Positions 25,563-33,572 of a stretch of DNA of 35,498 nucleotides are shown piece by piece. Both the position numbers and the translations under genes were made by a program. Origin of the DNA: Streptomyces aurantiacus (GTDB lineage Bacteria; Actinomycetota; Actinomycetes; Streptomycetales; Streptomycetaceae); assembly GCF_001418335.1 (NCBI RefSeq), contig NZ_LIPP01000043.1, forward strand, positions 1 to 35,498. Reading direction: 5' to 3'. The notes beneath the pieces were generated by a model that was given only the letters and a program-made list of their open reading frames with translations, ran no database searches and had not been told where the DNA came from. Numbering within the stretch: position 1 is the stretch's first letter; each line of letters opens with the position of its first letter.

Positions 25563-26809
25563 GCGGCCGGCCCGGCGGCGCCCGTCGAGGGCGAAAGCGC
25601 GTCCCGCACGGTGGGCAGGATGTTCGCGACGTAGTCCCGGACGACCGTGTCCAGATCGATGTCGTGCTGCGCCCGCTCGGACAGGTACCAGCGGTGTTCG
25701 AGCAGTTCGTGGTAGAGCTCGGCCGGGTCCATGGAGCCGCGCAGGTCCGGCGGTATGGCCCGCACGGTGGGCCGGAAGACGTCCCGGACCCACCGGTGGG
25801 CCAGCACCTCGGGCCGGGTGGTCAGGGGATCACCTGGTGCGTGGTCGTCCTGGGTGGCCATCCAGCTCTCCAGGTCGTTCAGCAGCCGCCGCGCCTGGTT
25901 CTCCTCGGTGTCCAGCCCGGTTAGCCGCAGCAGCTGACGCTGGTGGTGCCCGGCGTCGACGACCTTCGGTACGAACGTGACGGTGTCGCCGTTGGAGGAG
26001 TGCGCGATCTGCATCTCCGCGACGTCGAAGCCGAGTTCGTTGAGGCGCCTGATCCGGCGGTCGATGTAGTGGTGCTTGCCCGCCGGGTACACCGATGTCC
26101 GGGTGAGCTCCTGCCACAGAGCGGTGTAGCGCCCACAGATCTCCATGCCGAACTCGATCGGGTCCACCGACGGGTGGAGCGCGCCGGACGCCTCCAGGTC
26201 CAGCAGCTCCCCGCTGATGTTGACACGTGCCAGGTCGAGGTCGTACTCCCGCTGCCCGGGGCTCAGTTGCGGATGCGTCTCGCCGGTCTCGGCGTCGACG
26301 AGATACGCGGCGTACGCTCCGGCGTCCCGGCGGAACAGCGTGTTGGACAGCGAGCAGTCCCCCCAGGCAAACCCCGCGAGATGCAGCCGGACCAGCAGCA
26401 CGGCCAGCGCGTCCATGAGGCGGTGCATGGTGGCGGGCCGCATGGTCGTCTCGAACATCGACCGGTAGGGCATGGAGCCGCCCAGGTGCCGGGTGATGAG
26501 TACGGACTCCAGCGGTTCGCCCGACCCGTCGGTGCGGCCTGTGACCACCGCGAGCGGGTCCACCGCCGGGATGTTCAGCCGGTCGAGACCGCGCAGCAGC
26601 TCGTACTCGCGCAGGGCGGGCCGTTCGGCGAGTTCCTTGACCGCCACGACCTCGGCGCCGGCGCGCGCGTACCGCACCACGTGCCGTGAGATGCCCCGCG
26701 GCAGCGGCACCAGGTAGTGCTCAGGCCACTCCTCCAGCGGCAGCTGCCAGGGCAGGTCGAGCAGGAGCGCGGGATGCTCCGGGTTGGTGGCGCTGATCTG
26801 CAATGCCAT
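25523..26809 (-). CDS. DUF4032 protein with a kinase-like core
   Basis: A 428-residue protein. The N-terminal half resembles the LPS-kinase/InaA-like fold: VVAVKELAERP supplies a candidate ATP-binding Lys, GFAWGDCSLSNTLFRRD resembles a catalytic loop with Asp and Asn, and AYLVDAETGE sits where the metal-binding Asp is expected. The C-terminal half (RWYLSERAQHDIDL and YVANILPTV) fits DUF4032, common in actinobacteria and of unknown function. ATG 26809 is preferred; an in-frame GTG at 26830 is possible. It overlaps the end of the universal stress protein gene by 40 nt in convergent orientation. Confidence 0.88.
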   Translation of the reverse strand: MALQISATNPEHPALLLDLPWQLPLEEWPEHYLVPLPRGISRHVVRYARAGAEVVAVKELAERPALREYELLRGLDRLNIPAVDPLAVVTGRTDGSGEPLESVLITRHLGGSMPYRSMFETTMRPATMHRLMDALAVLLVRLHLAGFAWGDCSLSNTLFRRDAGAYAAYLVDAETGETHPQLSPGQREYDLDLARVNISGELLDLEASGALHPSVDPIEFGMEICGRYTALWQELTRTSVYPAGKHHYIDRRIRRLNELGFDVAEMQIAHSSNGDTVTFVPKVVDAGHHQRQLLRLTGLDTEENQARRLLNDLESWMATQDDHAPGDPLTTRPEVLAHRWVRDVFRPTVRAIPPDLRGSMDPAELYHELLEHRWYLSERAQHDIDLDTVVRDYVANILPTVRDALSPSTGAAGPAAQNGGTTATGEGA

Positions 26810-27014
26810 GCCTCGCTCGCCCTGCCTCACCGTCGGCCGTCATGTCGCTGGAGCATCGCACAGCACGCACCGTCCCCGTGGTCGGCATCCGCCTCGCCGA
26901 CTGTCTCGGCGGTCGTCTCGCCGGCCGTCTCGACGGTCGGGCGTGGGACGTGATGTGCAGCACGCAGGGGAGGACGCCCGTGACGTCCGGGAAGAGGGTT
27001 CTGGCTGCGCACGG

Positions 27015-27031
27015 CTTGATCGATGATCAAG
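27015..27031. promoter_or_regulatory. Palindrome CTTGATC-GAT-GATCAAG
   Basis: Perfect 7-bp arms around a 3-bp centre, AT-rich against the background. It ends 37 bp before the -35 box of the rightward promoter, a typical activator-site distance. The cognate regulator is unknown. Confidence 0.55.
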
Positions 27032-27068
27032 TGGGGCGAAATCCCTGGCCACTGCTCATTCCGCTCAT

Positions 27069-27098
27069 TTGACACCCCGTCGCCCGCACAGATAGGAA
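27069..27098 (+). promoter_or_regulatory. Consensus vegetative promoter
   Basis: TTGACA (27069-27074) and TAGGAA (27093-27098) with an 18-bp spacer; transcription should begin near 27104. GAGAGG at 27115-27120 is the ribosome site for GTG 27127. Confidence 0.7.
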
Positions 27099-27126
27099 GC
27101 AGCCCTCTGAGGTCGAGAGGTGGACC

Positions 27127-27660
27127 GTGTACGAGCCGAATGTGGTCGGGGACTGGCAGGAGTACGACGACGAGCATGCCGGCCTGCGCGTTCGCGTCCA
27201 CGGTCTGGAAAAGGCCGAGCCGCCGCGTGGGCGTGACGACGCGGCCGAGGGGCTGGTCTACTTCCGGTTCCGGGTGACCGTCGAGAACCGGACGACGGAC
27301 AGCTTCGGCATTCACCTGGAGGACGGCCAGATCGACATCCGGGTCGGAGGCGACGGCGAGAGCGCGTTTCTGGACTGGCGCAACTCCCAGTTCATCGAGG
27401 GCTTCGACGTCTACCCGCTGCGCCGCGTCACCTCGGTCCTGTACGCGGCGGCACCTGAAGGCTGCCTGCCCCTGGTGGACATCCAGGTGCAGTTGAAGGT
27501 CGACGACGAATGGACCGGCCGGTACCTCTGGTCGGGCGGCATCGGCCCGCACGACGCGTCCGTCCCGGTCGGCGCCCGCCCCGACTCCGCCATGGACAGC
27601 CTCGCGGCCCAGGTGATCAGCTTCCTGGAGCGGGAGGCGGGGCAGGGCCCGGCCTCCTGA
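27127..27660 (+). CDS. Conserved-looking cytoplasmic protein, unknown function
   Basis: A 177-residue soluble protein without signal peptide or membrane helix. Alternating hydrophobic strands (LVYFRFRVTVENRTTDSFGI, then IDIRVGGDGES and VDIQVQLKV) suggest a beta-sandwich, like the DUF4352-type domains often found in actinobacterial secreted proteins, but here it stays in the cytoplasm. No catalytic residues are recognised. GTG 27127 has a good ribosome site and a near-consensus promoter, so it is likely well expressed in growth. The stop codon lies in a tandem duplication. Confidence 0.75.
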   Translation: MYEPNVVGDWQEYDDEHAGLRVRVHGLEKAEPPRGRDDAAEGLVYFRFRVTVENRTTDSFGIHLEDGQIDIRVGGDGESAFLDWRNSQFIEGFDVYPLRRVTSVLYAAAPEGCLPLVDIQVQLKVDDEWTGRYLWSGGIGPHDASVPVGARPDSAMDSLAAQVISFLEREAGQGPAS

Positions 27661-27679
27661 CGTCCCCGGCCTCCTGACG
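27649..27679 (+). repeat. 17-bp-period tandem duplication spanning a stop codon
   Basis: CCGGCCTCCTGACG occurs at 27649-27662 and again at 27666-27679. The first copy contains the stop TGA of the preceding gene; the second places TGA 17 nt later in another frame. Confidence 0.8.
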
Positions 27680-27700
27680 CCCGGCTCCTCAGTCGGCCGC

Positions 27701-28621
27701 TCAGCCGGCCCGGCCGTCGTCCAGGGCCTCGGCGGCCTCCGCCATGACGGCCTCGGCGACGGCCGCCAGTGCCGGGAAGTCGAGTTTCCACTGCTGCCAG
27801 TACAGGGGCACGTCGATCCGCCGGTCCGGCGCGAGAGTGACGAGCCGTCCGGCGCGGAGCAGGGGGGCCGCCTGCACCTCGGGGACCATGCCCCAGCCCA
27901 TCCCGGCGGCGACGGCCTCGCCGAAGCTCTCGGAGGTCGGCACGAGGTGCCGCACCGCACTCGCGCCGCGCCGGCCGCGTACGACCTTGCGGACGAACGC
28001 GTCCTGGAGATCGTCCCGCCGGTCGAAGACCACCACGGGCGCGTCGGCGACGGCCTCCCGCAGCGGAGTGCCGGACCCGGCGCCGAACCACCGCGCGGCG
28101 AAGGCGGGGCTCGCCACCGGCACGTACCGCATATGGCCCAGACGGCGCACCGAACAGCCCGGCACCGCGTCCGGTGACGAGGTGACGGCCGCCATCACCA
28201 GCCCCTCGCGCAACAGCGCGGCCGTGTGGTCCTGGTCCTCCCGGCGCAGTTCGTAGCAGAGGGGCAGTTCCGCGGGCACGCGCGAGAGGGCGGGCAGGAA
28301 CCAGGTGGCCAGCGAGTCGGCGTTCACCGCGATCGACAGGCGCGTCGGTTCCTCGGTGCCCGACATGCCGAGTTCGGCCCGGGTGTCGCGTTCCAGCCGG
28401 GCCAGCTGGCGCGCGAAACGCACGACGGCCTCGCCGGACTCGGTCGGCCTGACCGGCTTCGTACGCATCAGCAGCACGCGCCCGGTGCGTTGTTCGAGGG
28501 CCTTGACCCGCTGGCTCACCGCGGACGGCGTCACGTGCAGCACGGCGGCCGCGGCGTCGAAGGTGCCCTCGTCCACGACGGTCAGCAGGGTCCGCACCTG
28601 GTCGAGAGGAAGTTCTGTCAT
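27701..28621 (-). CDS. lysG: LysG/ArgP-type LysR regulator of lysine/arginine export
   Basis: A 306-residue LysR protein of the ArgP/LysG (IciA) group. The N-terminal helix-turn-helix is GTFDAAAAVLHVTPSAVSQR followed by VKALEQRTGRVLL. The effector domain has the group pattern SIAVNADSLATWFLPAL and later GMGWGMVPE, then LYWQQWKLDFP. These regulators sense lysine or arginine and activate the exporter gene lysE/argO. It is divergent from the lysE gene with an inverted repeat between, which supports the assignment. The symbol is by homology and context. Confidence 0.93.
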   Translation of the reverse strand: MTELPLDQVRTLLTVVDEGTFDAAAAVLHVTPSAVSQRVKALEQRTGRVLLMRTKPVRPTESGEAVVRFARQLARLERDTRAELGMSGTEEPTRLSIAVNADSLATWFLPALSRVPAELPLCYELRREDQDHTAALLREGLVMAAVTSSPDAVPGCSVRRLGHMRYVPVASPAFAARWFGAGSGTPLREAVADAPVVVFDRRDDLQDAFVRKVVRGRRGASAVRHLVPTSESFGEAVAAGMGWGMVPEVQAAPLLRAGRLVTLAPDRRIDVPLYWQQWKLDFPALAAVAEAVMAEAAEALDDGRAG

Positions 28622-28629
28622 CACAAACG

Positions 28630-28653
28630 CTAAGGATACGTAAGAATCTTTAG
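28630..28653. promoter_or_regulatory. LysG operator candidate
   Basis: CTAAGGAT-N8-ATCTTTAG is a 24-bp inverted repeat matching in 7 of 8 arm positions, AT-rich, 9 bp upstream of the regulator start. Its position between divergent lysG and lysE is that of a LysR recognition and autoregulation site. Confidence 0.65.
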
Positions 28654-28655
28654 CT

Positions 28656-28684
28656 GTACTTTGTCGCGGTCGGCTTCCTAGCGT
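28656..28684 (+). promoter_or_regulatory. Candidate lysE promoter giving a leaderless transcript
   Basis: TAGCGT (28679-28684) is a plausible -10 whose expected start point falls on or next to GTG 28692. The hexamer 17 bp upstream, GTACTT (28656-28661), is far from a consensus -35, as expected for a promoter that needs LysR activation. No ribosome site precedes GTG 28692. Confidence 0.45.
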
Positions 28685-28691
28685 GGAGCCC

Positions 28692-29321
28692 GTGAACAAC
28701 GCTCTGACCGCCACGGCCGCCGGATTCGGCACCGGCCTCTCCCTGATCGTCGCCATCGGTGCCCAGAACGCCTTCGTCCTGCGCCAGGGCGTGCGCCGCG
28801 ACGCCGTGCTCGCCGTGGTGGGCATCTGCGCCCTGTCCGACGCGGCACTCATCGCACTGGGCGTCGGCGGGGTCGGCAGCGTGGTGGTGGCCTGGCCCTC
28901 GGTGCTGACCGCGGTCGGGCTGATCGGCGGCCTCTTCCTGATCGGGTACGGCTGCCTCGCCGCGCGCCGGGTCCTGAAACCCTCGGCGCTGACCGTGACG
29001 GCGGGGCCGGCGGACCCGGTGGGGGCGGCGGGCTCGCGACGGCGGGCCGTGCTCACCTGTCTGGCGATGACATGGCTGAACCCGCACGTCTATCTGGACA
29101 CCGTGTTCCTGCTCGGCTCCATCGCGGCCGACCGGGGGGCTCTGCGCTGGACCTTCGGCCTCGGTGCGGTGATCGCCAGCCTGGTCTGGTTCGCCGCGCT
29201 CGGCTTCGGTGCGCGGTTGCTCAGCCCTCTCCTGGCCCGGCCGTCGGCGTGGCGGGTACTGGACGCTCTGATCGCCGCGACGATGATCGTGCTCGGTGTC
29301 ACGCTGATCGCCGGGGTGTGA
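28692..29321 (+). CDS. lysE: LysE/ArgO-type basic amino acid exporter
   Basis: A 209-residue membrane protein of the LysE family, with about five to six hydrophobic segments. The family signature GFGTGLSLIVAIGAQNAFVL is near the N-terminus, and CLAMTWLNPHVYLDTVFLLG carries the conserved Asn-Pro-His. It exports lysine/arginine through the plasma membrane. GTG 28692 is chosen because family members begin at this position; GTG 28683 would add three residues. It is divergent from its probable activator LysG. Its last 23 nt overlap the convergent EamA gene. Confidence 0.93.
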   Translation: MNNALTATAAGFGTGLSLIVAIGAQNAFVLRQGVRRDAVLAVVGICALSDAALIALGVGGVGSVVVAWPSVLTAVGLIGGLFLIGYGCLAARRVLKPSALTVTAGPADPVGAAGSRRRAVLTCLAMTWLNPHVYLDTVFLLGSIAADRGALRWTFGLGAVIASLVWFAALGFGARLLSPLLARPSAWRVLDALIAATMIVLGVTLIAGV

Positions 29322-30291
29322 GGTCGGCCGGCTCCGGGGACCGCCGGCGGACCGTGCGGTCGCCGTGGTCCAGGTGTTCGTCACGGCGGTCCCGGTCCCC
29401 CTGGTTTCCCTGATCCCCGTGATTTTCCTTGTCACCGCGGTGCACGACGGCCACGGCCAGCAGGCCGAGCGCGAGTCCCGTCACCGTCTGCGTCCCGAAG
29501 GGCTCGCCGAACATCAGCGCACCCCACACCGCCGTGACGGGTGCCATCAGGAACATGAGGGTGTTGACCTCGGTCACCCCGGACCGCCTGAGAATCAGCC
29601 AGTACAGCCCGTAACCGCCGAACGTGGAAAGCACCACGAGCCACACCACGGCCGTCCAGAACGAACCGTCCGCCGGAGGCACCACCCCTCCGGTGGCGGC
29701 GGCGAGCGCCGTGAACGCGACGGCACTGGTGACGGCATGGATCGTCATCGACACCATCGGGCGGACGTCCGCGCGGGCCCGGCGGTCCAGGAAGGTCGCC
29801 GCGACCATGCACAGCATGCCGACGAACGGCACGAGGTACGCCCACCGGGCCACGCCCGTCGCGGCGCCCGCGTCGGCCGTGGTGACGACGGCGACACCGG
29901 CCACCCCCAGTCCGAGGCCGAGCCACTGCGTGCGCGACACCGCCATGCCCAGCAGGGGCCCGGCCAGCGCTCCGGCCACCAGCGGCTGCGTGCCGTCGAT
30001 GAGGGCCGTCGTCCCGCTGGAGACGCCCAGCTGGATCGCGTAGTAGACGGTGAGGAGGTAGCCGCTCTGCGACAGCACCCCGATGACGGCCTGCCGGAGC
30101 AGGTCGCGAGGTCCAAGACCGCGCCAGGACGCACGGGCGGCGGTCAGCGCGACGACGCCCAGGACCAGGGCCAGCGGCAGGAAGCGCCACATGAGGAGCG
30201 TGACCGGGGAGGCGCTGCCCGCCCCGAGCTTGGCCCCGATGAAACCGGAGCTCCAGGCCCCCACGAACGCGATCGAGAGAAGGATGTTCAT
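29299..30291 (-). CDS. EamA/DMT-family exporter
   Basis: A 330-residue protein with ten predicted membrane helices in two EamA repeats (first from MNILLSIAFVGAWSSGFIGA, second from about residue 150, ending GLALGLLAVAVV). The second repeat has TEVNTLMFLMAPVTAVWGAL. These proteins export metabolites or drugs. After the last helix there is an unusual 50-residue tail rich in His, Asp, Asn and Arg (KENHGDQGNQGDRDRRDEH) with loosely repeated units. GGAGGT at 30302-30307 selects ATG 30291. It is divergent from a TetR gene across shared operators, so TetR-controlled induction by its substrate is likely. Confidence 0.92.
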   Translation of the reverse strand: MNILLSIAFVGAWSSGFIGAKLGAGSASPVTLLMWRFLPLALVLGVVALTAARASWRGLGPRDLLRQAVIGVLSQSGYLLTVYYAIQLGVSSGTTALIDGTQPLVAGALAGPLLGMAVSRTQWLGLGLGVAGVAVVTTADAGAATGVARWAYLVPFVGMLCMVAATFLDRRARADVRPMVSMTIHAVTSAVAFTALAAATGGVVPPADGSFWTAVVWLVVLSTFGGYGLYWLILRRSGVTEVNTLMFLMAPVTAVWGALMFGEPFGTQTVTGLALGLLAVAVVHRGDKENHGDQGNQGDRDRRDEHLDHGDRTVRRRSPEPADLTPRRSA

Positions 30292-30331
30292 GACGCCGCA
30301 CACCTCCTACGGCGGATGGCGGACACGAGGG

Positions 30332-30375
30332 TATACCGATCTGTATACATGACGTCGAGTATACAGATCGGTTTA
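30332..30375. promoter_or_regulatory. Paired TetR operators between eamA and tetR
   Basis: Two 16-bp sites fit TATAC-N-GATC-N-GTWTA: TATACCGATCTGTATA (30332-30347) and TATACAGATCGGTTTA (30360-30375). Together they also make a perfect 14-bp inverted repeat (30335-30348 with 30359-30372). The second overlaps the -10 box of the tetR promoter; the first lies on the eamA side. Binding by the adjacent TetR protein is inferred. Confidence 0.8.
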
Positions 30376-30379
30376 GTAT
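30350..30379 (+). promoter_or_regulatory. tetR promoter, probably leaderless
   Basis: TGACGT (30350-30355) and TAGTAT (30374-30379) are 18 bp apart. The start codon begins at 30386, seven nucleotides after the -10 box, so the transcript probably begins at the ATG. GGAGGG directly abuts the ATG and cannot serve as a normal ribosome site. Confidence 0.6.
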
Positions 30380-30385
30380 GGAGGG

Positions 30386-30991
30386 ATGAGCACCACTGAC
30401 GCGCCCCGCCGAGTACCGATGACCCCCGCCGCCCGCCGTGTCCTGGAGGCCGCCGGGCGGCTGTTCTACGAGCGGGGAATCCATGCCGTCGGCGTCGACC
30501 TGATCGCCGCGGAGGCCGGAGTCACCAAGAAGACGCTCTACGACCGCTTCGGCTCCAAGGAACAGCTCGTCGTCGAGTACCTCGCCGACCGGGACGAGCG
30601 CTGGCGTGCCTTCCTGGCCCCTCGCCTCGCCGCCTCCGCGTCGCCGCAGGGCCGTGTGCTGGCCGTCTTCGACGCCTCGCGCGACTGGACGAACGCGAAC
30701 AGCCCCAGAGGTTGCAGCATGGTCAACGCCCATGCGGAGATCGACGATCCGTCCCACCCGGCGTACGCACTCATCAACGGCCAGAAGCAGTGGATGCTCA
30801 CGCTGCTGACCGATCTCGTACGCCCGCTCGTGCCCGCCACGGCCGACTCCCTGGGCCGTACCCTGATGCTGATCCACGAGGGCGCCCTCGTCGCCCACGG
30901 CCTGCGTATCTTCCCCGGAGCCCTGGACCACGCCCGCGAGCAGGCGGCGATCCTCCTGGCCGGGGCCGCCGATCCGGGCTCGGCGAACTGA
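30386..30991 (+). CDS. TetR-family repressor of the EamA exporter
   Basis: A 201-residue TetR protein. The helix-turn-helix is IHAVGVDLIAAEAGVTKKTL followed by YDRFGSKEQLVVEYL (about residues 32-66). The C-terminal domain (CSMVNAHAEIDDPSHPAYAL) matches the common actinobacterial type of unknown ligand. It overlaps no neighbour and is divergent from the EamA exporter, with two copies of one operator between them. That arrangement predicts joint repression of exporter and regulator and release by the exported compound. Confidence 0.93.
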   Translation: MSTTDAPRRVPMTPAARRVLEAAGRLFYERGIHAVGVDLIAAEAGVTKKTLYDRFGSKEQLVVEYLADRDERWRAFLAPRLAASASPQGRVLAVFDASRDWTNANSPRGCSMVNAHAEIDDPSHPAYALINGQKQWMLTLLTDLVRPLVPATADSLGRTLMLIHEGALVAHGLRIFPGALDHAREQAAILLAGAADPGSAN

Positions 30992-30995
30992 GCCA

Positions 30996-31031
30996 CGTCC
31001 CACGGAGCGACCGGCGTCCCACGGAGCGACC
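30996..31031. repeat. 19-bp-period tandem duplication after tetR
   Basis: CGTCCCACGGAGCGACC occurs at 30996-31012 and 31015-31031, beginning 5 bp after the tetR stop. Confidence 0.8.
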
Positions 31032-31106
31032 CGCCGCGCGGGGACCGCTCCGCATCGGCGATAGTGAACCTTTCATCGAAAGATGTATCGAGCAACCAGG
31101 ACGGGT

Positions 31107-32474
31107 GTGGACACGAGCAAGGGCAGTGCGGACAACAGCGCGGCGGAGCAGGCCGAGTCCGAGGGGCCGCCGAGCCCGGCCGCTCCCGCGGACCGGGCCG
31201 TCCCGACGGCCCCGGCGGACCGGGAGCGGAGCGGGTGGCGGCGGTGGGCGATGGACACCCGGCCGCTGCGTCGTCCCGCGTACCGCCGCCTCTGGTCCTC
31301 GACCATCGTCACCGCCGTGGGCAGCCAGCTCACCGCCGTCGCCGTACCCAAGCAGATCTACGACATCACCGGGTCCTCGGCCTGGGTGGGTTACGCGAGC
31401 TTCGCGGGGCTGCTGCCCCTCGTCGTCTTCGCGCTCTGGGGCGGCGCCATCGCGGACAGCGTGGACCGGCGCAAGCTGCTCCTCGTCACCAACACCGGCA
31501 TAGCCGTCACGTCCCTGCTCTTCTGGATACAGGCCGTCACCGGACTCGCCTCGGTCGCCGTGCTGATGGTGCTGCTCGCGCTCCAGCAGGCGTTCTTCGG
31601 CCTCAATTCCCCGGCCCGCGTAGCCTCCATCGCCCGGCTGGTGCCCAAGGAGGAACTCGCCGCGGCGAACGCTCTGGGCTCGACCGTCATGCAGACAGGG
31701 CTGGTCGCAGGACCGCTGCTGGCCGGAGCGCTCATACCCGTCGTGGGCCTCGCGGAGCTCTACCTGATCGACGCCCTGGCCCTGTGCGCCACGGTATGGG
31801 CCGTCTACAAGCTTCCCGCGCTGCCGCCCCTGACCGCCGCCGCGGCGGCAGCGGGCCGGGCGGGGCTGAAGGCGATCGTGGAGGGCTTCCGCTACATCTC
31901 GCTCCACCAGGTACTGCTGCTGTCCTTCCTCGCCGACATCATCGCCATGGTCTTCGGCATGCCGCGCGCGCTCTTCCCCCAACTCGCCTCGCAGACGTAC
32001 GCGCCGTACGGCGAAGGCCTGGCGCTCGGACTGCTGTTCGCGGCGATTCCCATCGGCGCGGTGCTCGGCGGACTGGTGTCGGGCACCTTCTCCGGTGCGC
32101 GCAGACACGGCCTCATGGTCATCGTCGCGGTGGTGGCCTGGGGCGTGGCCGTCACCGGATTCGGGCTGAGCTCCAACCTGTGGGTGGCCGTGGCGTTCCT
32201 CGCCGTCGCCGGGGTCGCCGACATGGTCTCCATGGTCTTCCGCGGAGCCATCCTGCTCTCGGCCGTCACCGACGAACTCCGGGGCCGGATGCAGGGCGTC
32301 TTCACGGTCGTCGTCGCGGGCGGTCCACGGCTGGCCGACGTGCTGCACGGCACGGCCGGGTCGGCACTGGGCGCCCGTACGGCGGTCGCGGGCGGTGGCC
32401 TGCTGGTCGTCGTCTCCACGCTGGTGCTGGCCATCACGATGCCCGCGCTGCGCCGCTACAGCGTGAGCGCCTGA
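31107..32474 (+). CDS. MFS exporter (EntS-like)
   Basis: A 455-residue major facilitator protein of the EntS/MFS_3 exporter type. A 50-residue acidic, Pro/Ala-rich N-terminus precedes about 12 helices. The loop-2 signature is GGAIADSVDRRKLLLVTN; the segment NSPARVASIARLVPKEELAAANAL is typical of the EntS group. GTG 31107 with CAGGA upstream is chosen; ATG 31083 is an alternative with a poor site. A CTTTC-ATC-GAAAG palindrome (31070-31082) lies upstream near a GATAGT -10-like sequence. EntS homologues export siderophores or drugs; no siderophore genes are near, so the substrate is open. Confidence 0.9.
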   Translation: MDTSKGSADNSAAEQAESEGPPSPAAPADRAVPTAPADRERSGWRRWAMDTRPLRRPAYRRLWSSTIVTAVGSQLTAVAVPKQIYDITGSSAWVGYASFAGLLPLVVFALWGGAIADSVDRRKLLLVTNTGIAVTSLLFWIQAVTGLASVAVLMVLLALQQAFFGLNSPARVASIARLVPKEELAAANALGSTVMQTGLVAGPLLAGALIPVVGLAELYLIDALALCATVWAVYKLPALPPLTAAAAAAGRAGLKAIVEGFRYISLHQVLLLSFLADIIAMVFGMPRALFPQLASQTYAPYGEGLALGLLFAAIPIGAVLGGLVSGTFSGARRHGLMVIVAVVAWGVAVTGFGLSSNLWVAVAFLAVAGVADMVSMVFRGAILLSAVTDELRGRMQGVFTVVVAGGPRLADVLHGTAGSALGARTAVAGGGLLVVVSTLVLAITMPALRRYSVSA

Positions 32475-32508
32475 CGAAGGCGGTCCCGTCCTCGCGCGGC
32501 GCGCGGAC

Positions 32509-33411
32509 TCAGTCCTCGACGGTCGTCGCGGCCTGCGCCATCAGCTCCTGGAGGTAGAGGCCCCGGCGGGCGTCTAGCTCACCGGACACCCCCGTGCGTA
32601 CGGCTGTCGCGAAGGCCCGGCGCAGCACCGGCCAGCACTCGTCGTGGTCGAGGTCCGCGCTGTCGTACACGAGGCCGGGCCCGGGGCCGAAGAGCTCGAC
32701 CCGCATGACCCCGGGCTGTACGTCGACCGATCCGGACAGCGAGGCCTGGCTGACCGCACCGCTCTCGTGCTCGCACGTCAACTCGACCCACCGGCGCGGA
32801 TCTCCGGTGCCGCGGACCCGCACGACGGGCCCCAGGGCGGCGTCCAGCAGGTCCAGGATGTGCGGCCCGAGGTCCAGCAGCGCGCCGTGCTCAAGACGCC
32901 AGGGGGTCGCGAAGTCGCCTCCGAGGAAGGCCCCGCTCAGACAGCACGAACGGGCTCCCGACACCTCCATGTCCCGCGCGGCCCGCAGGAACTCCCGCGC
33001 CACGGGGTGGTACCGGTTGGTGAGGACGATCTGGGAGACGACCCCGGCCTCGTCGATCACGTCCACGAGCCCCCGCGCGGACGGCACGTCGAGCCCGATC
33101 GGCTTCTCCAGCAGCAGCGCCTTGCCCGCCTTCGCCGCGCGCCCGGCGAGGTCCGCCTGGATGGCCGGCGGTACCGCGAAGGCCACCGCCTCGCACCGGT
33201 CGAGCAGTTCCTCGAAACGCGCCACCGCGACGGCCCCGTACGGCTCGGCGGTCTCCCGCGCCGCCTCCGGGCGCCGCGCCCACACCGCCGTCAGCTCCGT
33301 CTCGGGTCCGGCGGCGAGCACGGGCGCGTGCACACCGCGAGCCCAGGGACCGGCGCCGACCAGGCCGACCTTGACGGGGGAGTGGGGCCACGGGGACACG
33401 GTGTCGGCCAC
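32509..33411 (-). CDS. Gfo/Idh/MocA-family oxidoreductase
   Basis: A 300-residue NAD(P)-dependent dehydrogenase. The Rossmann motif VKVGLVGAGPWARGVHAPVL is at the N-terminus; LLLEKPIGLD carries the conserved Lys of the EKP motif, and LDLGPHILDLL holds the His of the active site. Members oxidise or reduce sugars, inositols and related compounds. The start is uncertain: GTG 33411 gives a normal-length N-terminus, while an ATG at 33483 would add 24 poorly conserved residues. It lies downstream of the branching enzyme in the same direction after 161 bp and converges with the MFS gene. The substrate is unknown. Confidence 0.88.
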   Translation of the reverse strand: MADTVSPWPHSPVKVGLVGAGPWARGVHAPVLAAGPETELTAVWARRPEAARETAEPYGAVAVARFEELLDRCEAVAFAVPPAIQADLAGRAAKAGKALLLEKPIGLDVPSARGLVDVIDEAGVVSQIVLTNRYHPVAREFLRAARDMEVSGARSCCLSGAFLGGDFATPWRLEHGALLDLGPHILDLLDAALGPVVRVRGTGDPRRWVELTCEHESGAVSQASLSGSVDVQPGVMRVELFGPGPGLVYDSADLDHDECWPVLRRAFATAVRTGVSGELDARRGLYLQELMAQAATTVED

Positions 33412-33572
33412 GGGAGTCCAATCTGCTCTGCGCTGCGGGGGTCGGTGCCGAAAAGCGGCGACCGTGAAACGAACGGCCCGCACGAGACGTGCCCGCCGTC
33501 ACGTACGCCCGTCACGAACCGACCGGGCCACATCGTCGGCACCTGTCCCACCGGCACCCGCCCCGCCGGCAC

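Larger units (their letters stand above)
26810..27126. other. 317-bp divergent intergenic region
   Basis: No gene is supported. The left part has imperfect GTCTCG-CGGTC repeats (about 26902-26940). The right part holds a 17-bp palindrome (27015-27031) and a consensus promoter for the gene at 27127. Confidence 0.6.

Noticed and set aside
30798..32348. A 516-codon open frame antisense to the MFS and tetR genes.
   Set aside because: Composition is His/Gly/Asp/Arg-rich without motifs; the plus strand codes for a normal 12-helix transporter.
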